Shown: piece after piece, positions 13,201 through 25,200 of the stretch
Layout of the letters: every line of letters begins with the position of its first letter
Numbering within the stretch: the stretch's first letter is position 1
Assembly (NCBI GenBank): GCA_946902875.1
Contig: OX336340.1
Location: 21,219,566-21,283,565 of the forward strand
DNA from: Nematopogon swammerdamellus
Taxonomy: Eukaryota > Arthropoda > Insecta > Lepidoptera > Adelidae
Direction: 5' to 3'
Length of the DNA: 64,000 nucleotides
The notes under the pieces: generated by a model
Seen by the model: only the letters and a program-made list of their open reading frames with translations
Databases searched by the model: none
What the model was told of the DNA's origin: nothing
Translations under genes and position numbers: made by a program

Positions 13201-16200
13201 GCAGATGCAAAACTCACGACCACCACGAGATGATTGAAATGTGAGCAAGTGCGGTACTAACCTTCGTACTCGTGGCTCTCCGGAGGCATGTAGTCGGGAT
13301 CGTCGGCGGACATCTGCAGGAATCTCTCCAGGCGAGCCGACGAGTGCTCCGGGCCCTGAGGCAACAGTTACTTTGTTTTTATTATAATTTGTTAAAATGA
13401 GTTTATGTCTTCAATTTCTATGTAGCATTCTTGTGTTAAGACATTTTGAAGTTTGGTGCTCAGACGTAGACGATTTGACCGCCGCGCCGAGGTGTTGCAA
13501 ATCGGTTTTGTAAGCAGGCTAAATATCTCTGAGCTAATGCTTAAGATTTTTTTTTTATTATTTTCAGGGTGTTTAACAATGATTTGTTAATATCAGCCCC
13601 TTAGTAATCAACTTCTCTATCAAGCCCAGAGACCCTAAGTTTTTTTTTATGGTAACTGACACGGTTGGCTGCATCACCTACAACATCCGTGATGTCAGCC
13701 CATAACACCGGGTGAACTAGGTGCCATGTCAGTGCTTCCCTTCATTTCATGTCGGCTACACTGAACTGGACGGAAAGCATGAACTATTTACATAGCCGTT
13801 TCGACCGACCGTGATAGAGAGGATTTAAAAAGTGGGTTTCAGGAGTAGTGAAAGATGTTCACCAAGAGCCTGTTCCACACTTGCAGTGCAACACAATAAC
13901 TATTTATACTAGCACCCCTATTCAATCGACCTACCAACCGGTTCTGTAGGTATTTTATTCACAGAACCGGGAAAATGTGGAACGCACTCCCTGCCTATCT
14001 AGTTCATCCCAAATACAGCCTGGGCAAAAGGGGGGTGAAAAGGCTTCCGTCAGGCCGGCATGGCATTCGCAATGCCCGTGCATCACAGAATGTCCATGGG
14101 CATCGTTAGACACCTACTTGTAAGTGAAACGACAACACATGTCGCGCTATCCATAAAAAAATATGTGTTTGAACTACAAAAGAGGTATGTACGGGTTCAC
14201 AAATTTCAAGGTCATTCATTCACAGAAATAATGTTTTGAGTCACATTTTGATTTTAAGTCGTTTTCGATTTGTACCGTGTGGGGCGGGTACTTTAAAAGA
14301 ATAGCCCCACTGCATCTCGCCCCGTGTATATCGTAAAAGGCGACTAAGGGATATAAATCCCTTCTTATATTACTAAGTGGTAGGGTTTAACCCGCCCGGT
14401 TTGGTTTTTTTTTTTTTTTGGAAACTTGACACGGTTGGCTACATCACCTACAACATCCGTGATGTCAGCCCATAACACCGGGTGAACTAGGTGCCATGTC
14501 AGTGCTTCCCTTCATTTCGCGCCGGCTACAGTGAACTGGACGGAAAACACGAACTATTTACATAGCCGTTTCGACCGACGTTTCGCTCAGTGCGGTGGTA
14601 CCAACCCGGCCGGGATAAACCCTACCACCTAGTAAGGTAAGAAGGGAAGGGACCTACAGTTTAACGTGGTATCCGAACCACGGTCAGCCTCCAACAGTCG
14701 GGCGGTCATCCATCCAATAACTGACCGCACCATTAAGCTGCCGAGGCTGACGATCCCTTAGTCGACTTTTACGACATGCGACGGGGAGAGATGCAGTGGG
14801 ACTATTCTTTTTAAGTACCGACCCCACACGGTACCTTGGTACCACCGCACTGAATGAAAGGTCGGTTGAAACGGCTATGTAAATAGTTTGTGTTTTCCGT
14901 CCAGTTCAGTGTAGCCGGCACGACCGAAGGGAAGCACTGACGTGGCACCAAGTTCACCCGGTGTTATGGGATGACATCATGGATGTTGTAGGTGATGTAG
15001 CCAAAGGTGTCAGTTTACATAAAAAAAAAATTAAAAAAAATTCATAACTCCACTGACCATGCCCTCCATGCCGTGCGGCTGAAGCAGCACGAGACTGGAC
15101 TGGCGCACCCACTTGGCCTGCCCGCTCGAGATGAACTGGTCGATGATGCACTGGGCCACGTTGTTGAAGTCGCCGAACTGCGCCTCCCACAGCACCAGCG
15201 CGTTGGGATTCGTCACCGAGTAGCCCACCTCGAAGCCCAGTACGCCTGCAACAAACAATTTTTTTTTTATTCGAAACTGACACGGTTGCCTACATCACCT
15301 ACAACATCCGTGATGTCAGCCCATAACACCAGGTGAACTTGGTGCCATGTCAGTGCCTCCCTTCGGTCGTGATGGCTACATGAACTGGACGGAAAACACA
15401 AACCATTTACATAGCCGTTTCGACCGACCTTTCATTCAGTGTGGTGGTACCAACCCGGGCGGGTTAAACCCTACCACCTAGTAATATAAGGAGGGAGTCA
15501 TATCCCTTAGTCGCCTTTTACGACATACACGGGGAGAGATGCAGTGGGGCTATTCTTTTAAAGTACCGGCCCCACATGTTACGAGATAATGTTTTTTTTT
15601 TTTATTAAAAAAGAGAGGGTTCCCCGGAGTACCTTCTTTCAGCCTTGGATTCTATTCAACGACGAGCCATTCGCATCATTGTGACTCTGTACTCACAAAG
15701 GACCTTCAAGCTCTAAAGCACAGATGAATCGTTGGGTGATTGAGCCTGTTTTATCGGTACTACTATGGCCGCTGCTCTGACGAACTTGCTTCCCTTATCC
15801 CTCCTCCTCCTGTTCGCCTTCGCCAAACCCGCCATACTCTCGCGGAACAACCCTTTGTAGTCGACAGAAGATTTCTTCGAACTGCAGCCCCCGTTCTAAA
15901 GCGAATGCTTTTGGGCGTCGTCGGCTCAACAATCCATGCTGACGGCGCCAAGTGTCTCGCGTATCAATAAAATAAAATAGTAATTTAGTGCTGTTTAGTG
16001 AAATTTGCCATGCAGTGGTAACAACCCGGGTGGATTAAACCCTATATTGATAACTATGTATTGTTGAGCAGTGAAATCAATTCGGAACGGCTGTCTTCAC
16101 TCTTCAAGTGTTTATAGAAGCACGCACGAAAGAATCATAACTTCACTCACAAAATTAACGTCTCTTAACGCATTTCCGGCGCGCTTTCACCAATTCAAAA

Positions 16201-19200
16201 ATAGACTAGATAAATATCTAACCAATAAAACATAATCTCAAAAAGAGTGCTCAAGAACGATAATAAAAAAAAATTCAAAAAAAATCTAACCTAATGACGA
16301 AAAACAACCAATTTTAACTGGATTTAGACGTATCAGCCTAGGCTGCCTGTCTAAAATAAATAAATAAATAAAATAATAAAAATGCTTATAAAGGAGTATA
16401 AAGCTAATACGCACCATACTCGGACAGTGAGCTGTTGCACACGGTGTACGGGGCCTGGTCGGGGTAGAGGGTTGCGAGGGGGCAGTACGTCGCCTTGTCC
16501 ACCTTCTGGTGATGCAGCACGTGGTGTCTGCCGCAAACAACACAGGAGGTGAGTATTACCTGTCTGCTTCCAGTTTACCGGCGCGTGGAGGGCGGACCGC
16601 CTACCTGTCTTCCAGCGTCATATTAACAGTCCGCAAATCTGCTGGCATGGCACCTAACTGAGCGTGGTTTCGCGAGGGGAGGTGTTTTGGCTCCGTCGAC
16701 TGCACCATTGGTTTCTCGGCATAGCCACCCATGCTGGTTTACATAAATTTTTTTTTTAAAAAAAACCTATTTTTTTTAAGGAAACTGACATGATTGTGTT
16801 CACTGACTCGGTAGCTTAGTGGTGCGGTCAGTCGACTGTTGTTAAGCAACGCTGAGCGCGGTCAGTACTTGGATGGGTGACCGCTCGATCGTTGGGAGGC
16901 TGACCGTCGTTCGGATTTCACGTAAAACTGTAGGTCCCTTCCCTTCTTACCTTACTAGGTGGTAGGGTTTATCCCGCCCGGTTTGATACCACCGCACTGA
17001 ACGAAACGTCGCGTCGGTCGAAACGGTTATGTAAATAGTTCGTGCTTTCCGTCCAGTTCATTGTAGCCGACATGAAAAGAAAGGGAAGCACTGACATGGC
17101 ACCTAGTTCACCCGGTGTTATGGGCTGACATCACAGTTGTTGTAGGTGATGTAGCCAACCATGTAAGTTTCCATAAAAAAAATGTATCCAAAACAAACCA
17201 CTGACTGGGCTGACTCAAGGTGCATTCGGCTACCACACAGAGAGATGTATCAATCGAATGGAAAAAAGAGAAAGGAACAGCTGGCGCTATCGGAACATTG
17301 CGATGGCACTATATGCCACCAACGGACTGCTGTCACTCCATATTCAATACTCCCGTAGTTTACCAACCCATGCTCAATCGACAATATTTTCCCTGCTTGT
17401 ATTTTCTCCCACAAATATATTAAATACAATACAATACCTGTGTGAGAAGGTGCCTCTCTCGACGTCCTCCCCCGACAGACGCACGTGTATGCCGTCCTTG
17501 AGCAGCGAGCCGAACGCCATGGCCTCGCCGAGCGCCCAGTCCACCTGCCGCTGCTCCACCATCTGCATGCGCGACTTGAGGATGCGCAGCAGCCCCTTGT
17601 GGATCTCGAACTCGGCCGCGTTGGGCGGCGGCGACGAGAATTTCTTGCCGATGTGCACCAGCGTATCCTCGTGCACGCCCGTCGCCGACAGCTACACATA
17701 AACTCGAGCATTGTAACTAGAGCAGAACCACAGACTTGAGGATGCGCAGCAGCCCCTTGTGGATCTCGAACTCGGCCGCGTTGGGCGGCGGCGACGAGAA
17801 ACGCTTGCCGATGTGCACCAGCGTCTCCTCGTGCACGCCCGTCGCCGACAGCTACACATAAACTCGAGCATTGTAACTAGAGCAGAACCACAGACTTGAG
17901 GATGCGCAGCAGCCCCTTGTGGATCTCGAACTCGGCCGCGTTGGGCGGCGGCGACGAGAAACGCTTGCCGATGTGCACCAGCGTCTCCTCGTGCACGCCC
18001 GTCGCCGACAGCTACACATAAACTCGAGCATTGTAACTAGAGCACAACCACAGACTTGAGGATGCGCAGCAGCCCCTTGTGGATCTCGAACTCGGCCGCG
18101 TTGGGCGGCGGCGACGAGAAACGCTTGCCGATGTGCACCAGCGTCTCCTCGTGCACGCCCGTCGCCGAAAGCTACACATAAACTCGAGCATTGTAACTAG
18201 AGCACAACCACAGTGTATGTATGTATATGTCGTAGGAATCTCGTAATATCCGTAAACTTACAAGTATCCTAGAAAACTTGCAAACATCCGGAAATTTGTC
18301 AAACAGCTTTTGCATTCACATGTTTCCTAAGAGATTTCAGGATACTTGTAAGTTTACTGACCCGCCTCAGTATAGTTGTAAGAGGAGATCATTTCAATGA
18401 CACGGTTGGCTACATCACCTACAACATCCGTGATGTCAGCCCATAACACCGGGTGAACTTGGTGCCACATCAGCGCTTCCCTTCGGTCGTGCCGGCTACA
18501 CTGAACTGGACGGAAAACACAAACTATTTACATAGCTGTTTCGACCGACCTCTCATACAGTGCGGTGGTACCAACCCGGGCGGGTTAAACCCTACCACCT
18601 AGTAATATAAGAAGCGAGTCATATCCCTTAGTCGCCTTTTACGACATACACGGTGGCTGTCATTGTTGTTATTTTGGTTTGGGGTTGGCTCTAGGCCTGC
18701 AAACTAATCCCGCTTGGTTGGGGACCTTCGTGCAAAACAGCAGCAGTCTCCAGCTACCCCAGTCAGCCTATGTCTTCCATGAAAGCCACAAGTCGTCCGT
18801 GGTGTCAGCAGGCCGCTTATCCCTTATTCGCCTTTTACGACATGCACGGGGGACTATTCTTATTAAGTACCGACCCCACACAGTACCTGATACACGGTGG
18901 CACGTATATACGGTACGGCACCTAGTTCACAATCATGTCAGTTTCCATAAAAAAAAATAGAAAAAAATGTCAAGTCACCTTGAGCGGATCCTTGCCCTCG
19001 AAGAAGCCGGACCAGGGTGAGTCGAGCCAGTCCTTGTACTTGATGTGTGTCTCCTGCTTGGCCTGGTTGTACGCGTCCTCGCAGATCTTCTCGTACTTCT
19101 CCTTCACGTCCTTCACCTCCTCAGCGCTCACCACCCCCTCCGCTATCAGCTGGTCAGCGTACTTGTCCAGCACTGCCCACCATTATTATTGTTATTGATG

Positions 19201-22200
19201 ATTTTGTACAAATAATTTATGTTTGTGCTTGCACCATCTACAATCGGAATGTGGCCAAAGCAGATTTATCTGTGTGATGTTAGTCGTGTGAGTCGAGTCA
19301 TCCATTGATAATCCTCCTCGTATGTCTGGTCCTCTACGTGCTTGTTTATGTTCTATCCTCCAAGGTTCTATCGTGCAAGGATGGGCATTTTAATTAAGTT
19401 AGTGTGGTTGCTCTCGGCTTCTCATGCGAGAGGTTCGAGGTTCGAATCCGTTCGGCGTGTTCCAAAGAGTTTTTTTCTGACGAAAAAAATTACGTGCATA
19501 CCTACTACACCTGCCGCTTCACCGTTCGGAACCGGTGTAAAACTGTAGGTCCCTTCCCCTTGCCCCTTACTAGGTGGTAGGCTCTAAATTGTATACCACC
19601 GTACTGGATTTAAGATGGCCGCATAGCAGCATCGGTTGTGTTCTCCTCTAGTCCAGTATAGCCAGCAATCCAGGGAAGTCTCCGGTATGGCATCTACCTT
19701 CTCGGAGGTGATATTGGCTGGTCGGGGCATGTGCTTTGGCCCCTCCGACTCGGCCACCCATACCGGATTACAATAAATCTATTCACAGTACATTGAAAAT
19801 GACTTTTAGGGCGTATTCAAATATAAGAAATATGTCAATTTTAAAAAATTACAAAAATTTTCAAAAATTAAATAAGAAAATTTAATTTTCAAGTATATGC
19901 AACAAGAAAACCATTGTAACTACTCCCACTGCAAGATAAAGACGACTCGTATCTTGCGTAACCTAAAAAATCATAACTCATAAATTTTCAGTTTTTCAAT
20001 CAATCAAAAAAACATCCCCAGATATTGAGTCAATCTACAATATAAAAATATAAAAGTTTAAAATATATATTTAGAAATAAGTTTAAAAGTGCCCTTTTTT
20101 TTCAAAATCTTGTTGCACTCGGCGATAGGCGTCATTTGAAACCCTAAATATTTACGTAGCCTTAAAACTCACGACACCAGGGCGAATTCGCACTCTCGGG
20201 GAAAATCGAGGACTATACTGAAGCGATCGAAAAGACATTTCCAGTGTAAAAAAAAATGTATTGCTTGCCAATTCGCTGTTGATGCGGTCGCAGCTTCGTT
20301 GCAGACAGACAGACAGACGTTTTACTACATACGACATTTTACTAATAGTTTGTAAGTGCAGTACCGGGCGGCATGTTCCTAATCTTGCGGTACATAAGCG
20401 GCTGAGTGAACATGGGCTCGTCGACCTCGTTGTGTCCGTTGCGCCGGTAGGAGACGATGTCGATGACGACGTCCTTGTGGAACGTGGAGCGCCACTCGGC
20501 CGCCACGTTGCACACGTGCATCACCGCCTCCGGGTTGTCGCCGTTCACGTGGAAGATCGGAGCATTCACAACACGCGCCACGTCTGAACACAATCCATAC
20601 ACAGATTCAAATATTTATTTCGCCAAGAACATTTAAATAGGTATGGTCGTCAGACTGTCCAATGCTTATATGAGAAACAGCGTAGCCGAGCTCCGCGGGT
20701 AGCGGAGAGGACGGCGCGCGCTCTGATTGGGTGGTATCGGGCGGTATCGGGCGGTATCGGGCGGTATCGCGCTCTGATTGGTTGGTAACGAATGGCATTT
20801 GTACGTTTATACAAACGTCGTGTTATGCTGGCGCCGGGAAGATCCGATGTCCTTACCTATTAAATGTTCTTGTATATCGCTATAAATAACACACAACATT
20901 AACAATATATTATCATTGAGACATATGCATATTCAGTATGGTTTGTCATCTTTTTTTTTGTCATGCAATGCAATCCATAAGTCAGAACCGGTTAAGAAAC
21001 CTTATAGAGCTTTTTTTTAAATAACACACATACTAAGTTTCAATAATGTTAAATATAACATACTATGTCTAAGCAAAAAATAAAAAATATTTATTCGAGG
21101 ATATAATATCCATAAAAAAAGATAACAAAATACAAAGAACATAGGCTAAGAGGTAAGGTCCATAAGATAGCAGAGTAATCGGCGTCGTGCTGCGAGAACC
21201 CCACGGTCCGCTCAAAGACCCTACGTAAATAAAGGCTTTGCACACTTTATTTTTAAAACAAAACAGCTTGACTCACGGTTCTTAATGAGCTATGTGGCTC
21301 GTTAAGAACCGTGAGTAAACCGTGTGGCTTTGCACACGTTGGCCCTAGCGTTGGGTCTAACCGTGAGTAAACCGTGTGGCTTTGCACACGTTGGCCCTAG
21401 CGTGGGGTCTAACCGTGAGTAAACCGTGTGGCTTTGCACACGTTGGCCCTAGCGTGGGGTCTAACCGTGAGTAAACCGTGTGGCTTTGCACACGTTGGCC
21501 CTAGCGTGGGGTCTAACCGTGAGTAAACCGTGTGGCTTTGCACACGTTGGCCCTAGCGTGGGGTCTAACCGTGAGTAAACCGCGTGGCTTTGCACACGTT
21601 GGCCCTAGCGTGGGGTCTATCAGGAACAGCTCGACACGCTTACTCACCCAAAAATTCGGGAGATTTGAACCAATCGCTGCATTGCCTAGCGCTCTCTGTT
21701 TGGTTTCAATGAAGCGAGTTTTCGTTTGAGTACATACACACCCTTGACGCAGGGCTGACGGTATGCCTACCTGTGCAGTAAGCAGAGGAGCGTGAATGAC
21801 GCGGATCGGTGGTGAAGCCAATCTGATTGTTGGCAACGATGTGGATGGTTCCGTGCGTTGTGTACGCGGGCAGATCCGACAGATGCATCGTCTCGAACAC
21901 CACGCCCTGCCCGGCGAACGCCGCGTCACCGTGCAGCAGAATCGACATTACCTGATACACGATAACCGGTGTTAAAGACACACTGTATAAATCGACTACC
22001 AACATCATTTTGCAATTAAGATAAAGATGTTTATTTGTACAAACAGAGGCGGCGCAAGGCGTGAAAGTTCATCTCGCGTCTCGAAAGTTCATGCAGCGGA
22101 AATGCATTTCGACAGTCAAAATTCATAAAATCCATCCTCTAGTGTCACCAGAGAGGGCCTCGCAAAATGTATCTTGCCCAAATCAAATTAAGGTCTTGCC

Positions 22201-25200
22201 CCGCCAATGTGTACAAATGTTTTTACATTGTACATGTTTAGCATCAACCACTGCCCTCTGCAATAGCGTTAGCTGTCTTGCAGGGGGCAGGTAGCTATCA
22301 ACAGATTAAAGAAAAAGAAACATAATATAGAAATACATTTAGATTTGATTTTTAAGTCCAATAGATATTAGCCAGGAATATAGTTGTTTTTTAAATAGAT
22401 ACATATTTTACTTACTAATTAATTACTAATTTATAAACACAAACACCTTCAAAAACCGATTAGATAAATACATAAAAAGTACATCAACAAACAAATAGCA
22501 ACAGTGCCCAAGTACGAAAAACTAAAAAAAAAAAAAACAAAATAAAAATAATCATTCATTATCAAAAAAAAAAAGACTGATATGAACACACCAGCTAGAG
22601 CTGCTTGTTCATTAAAAAATAAATAAATAAATAAATAAATAATACAAACTAATACTAATGATAATTACTTCATAACTTTTTGACATAGGATAGCATTATC
22701 TACTCAAGATCTTTGTCGGCATGGCGTCAAACGCCTCTTATGACGTGCACAGGAAAAGAAGCAGTGGGACTAAATTCTTGTGAAGAGTTTTAAGAAAACA
22801 TTAAAGATACCTTCTTGCCCTCATTGTCGCCGCGGTAGAACTGTTCGGCGCGCGTCTTGCCCTGCACGACCGGATCCACGGCCTCCAGATGCGACGGGTT
22901 GGCGCACACCGCCAGCCGGATGTTCTTGTTGGTCACGCGGTTCAGGCGCTCGATGTACGTGCCCAGGTGGTATTTGACGTCACCGGAGCCCTGCGTGTGG
23001 AGATTCAATATGTATTTTGAACCTTCCAAAATTGTATTTCCTCTCTTTTGTTCTGCAATCTGTCACCTTTGCATACTTAGTAAAAATAACAAAAAATTAT
23101 TTCTCAGGTGAATCAAAATGATTTCACCCAATGATCCACCAATTGCCATGAGGAAATCTCTTCCTGGCAACATTTACATAAAGGCATAAAAACAGTATAT
23201 CGACATAGAATTGTAGCAATAAAGGAATGGAAATATTTTATAAGAGTGTTTAAGAATAAGATAAAAATAGTTCCTCACATCATCCTCGGCTTCGAGACCG
23301 GCGAACTGAGTGAAGAGCTGATGCAGAGGCTTACGGCAAACGTTGGCCAACACGTTCAGACGACCTGCAAACAATATTATAACCAGTTAGTTCCCACGTT
23401 TTTCTAATAGATAGCCATTGTTTTTGTAGCAAGCGTGATAATATGTGGAAACGTTCCGACCATTCATGGGTGGCCTTGGACGATCAGAGGTTTGAGGGTA
23501 TTGTGAACGTAATGCCGGTTTGACGGGAGCTTCTTTACGCCCTCTCTCTAGGACCAAAGGTTGTACTTGGGAGGGAATAATATGGATGTGGAAAACATCC
23601 AAAATTTGAGCAGTTCTATAGTTTAAAAACCTTGCAGATCATATTAGTATGGTACCATGGTAGTACCATGGTAGGTCTATTCAATCTATGTGATACTTTC
23701 AAGTAAGTATGTAATGATGAATAGTATAGATTAGCCAAATATCCTACTAATATTATAAACGCGAAAGTTTGTGAGGATGAATGGATGTATGGATCTTTGT
23801 TCTTCTTTCACGCAAAAACTACTGAACAGATTTTGATGAGACTTTACAGTACTATAGCTTATACATCAGAATAACATATAGGCTATATACCATCACGCTA
23901 AATAGCCTTAGGGCTCAGCAGTATCAAATAAAGTATAGTATGGACGGGAGAAATAGAATATAAAAGACAAGAAAAACAAAAGCCTATCAACGTCACATAA
24001 AAACTTAAATTTCGAATTCTGTTCTTTTTTTAAAATCCACGTAGACGAAGTCGCGGGCAAAAGCTAGTGTCAAATAAAAAGGTGTTGGTTGTTTCCTGTC
24101 AACATTTACATATACGTCGTTTTTGGCTAATTTGGGCCTAAGGGCCAAGGGCCATTACATCAGCACATACACAACACTATCAATAAATAAATAAAGTAAG
24201 TTACATACCTCTGTGAGGCATGCCCATGATGACAGATTCGACTCCGAGTTTGGTAGACACGTCGATGACTTGCTTCATGGCCGGTATGAGGATCTCGCAG
24301 CCCTCCAGACCGAATCTCTTCTCCGATGACCATTTCTTCGCGAGGAAGTTCTCAAATCTACAATAAGGAAAGTTGAAATTCTAGACAAAATTATGGGAAA
24401 GCCCTAACAACCTGTACTAATAACATAAACAAAAAAAATAATGCTGACTAAAAATCTAAACTACAATACCACTTTTTCGAGCTTCCACTCGCTTGTGTCG
24501 AGCCTCTACTCGCAGGAGTCAAAGCTCTACTCGCTGAAGCGGAGCCTATGCTCGCTCATCTTGGTGCATCCGGGCAGATCCATGCGCCGCCGGATCCTGT
24601 TGCACTGCTCTAACGAGTTTACAGATCCAGTAAGTAGGATACAGACCCGATAGACCTGGTGAGGCGAGCGAGTATGAGCCGCTTCTGATCTGCGCTCATC
24701 TTGGTGCATCCGGATGGCTCCATGCACTACCGCATCCAGCTGCACTGCTCCAGCGAGTTTACAGACCCAGTATGAAGGATACAGACCCCGTAGACCTGGT
24801 GAGGCGAGCTAGTATGAGCCGCTTCTGGTCTACGCTCATCTTGGTGCATCGGGGTGGCTCCATGCACTAACGCATCCAGCTGCACTGCTCCAGCGAGTTT
24901 ACAGACCCAGTATAAAGGATACAGACCCGGTAGACCTGGTGAGGCGAGCGAGTTATGAGCAGCTTCTGGTCTGCGCTCATCTTGGTGGATCCGGGTGGCT
25001 CCATGCGCTGACGGATCCAGTTGCACTGCTCCAGCGAGTTTACAGATCCAGTAAGTAGGATACAGACCCGCTAGACCTGGTGAGGCGAGCTAGTATAAGC
25101 CGCTTCTGGTTTGCGCTCATCTTGGTGCAGCCGGGCGGCTCCATGCGCCGCCGGATCCAGTTGCACTGCTCCAACGAGTTCACAGACCCAGTATGAAGGA

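Noticed and set aside
16850..16890. 5S rRNA gene
   Set aside because: Only the central and 3' promoter part is present, embedded in a retroposon; not a full 120-nt gene.
17250..17739. Long Arg- and Ser-rich frames overlapping exon 14
   Set aside because: Wrong-frame and antisense shadows of the GC-rich exon.
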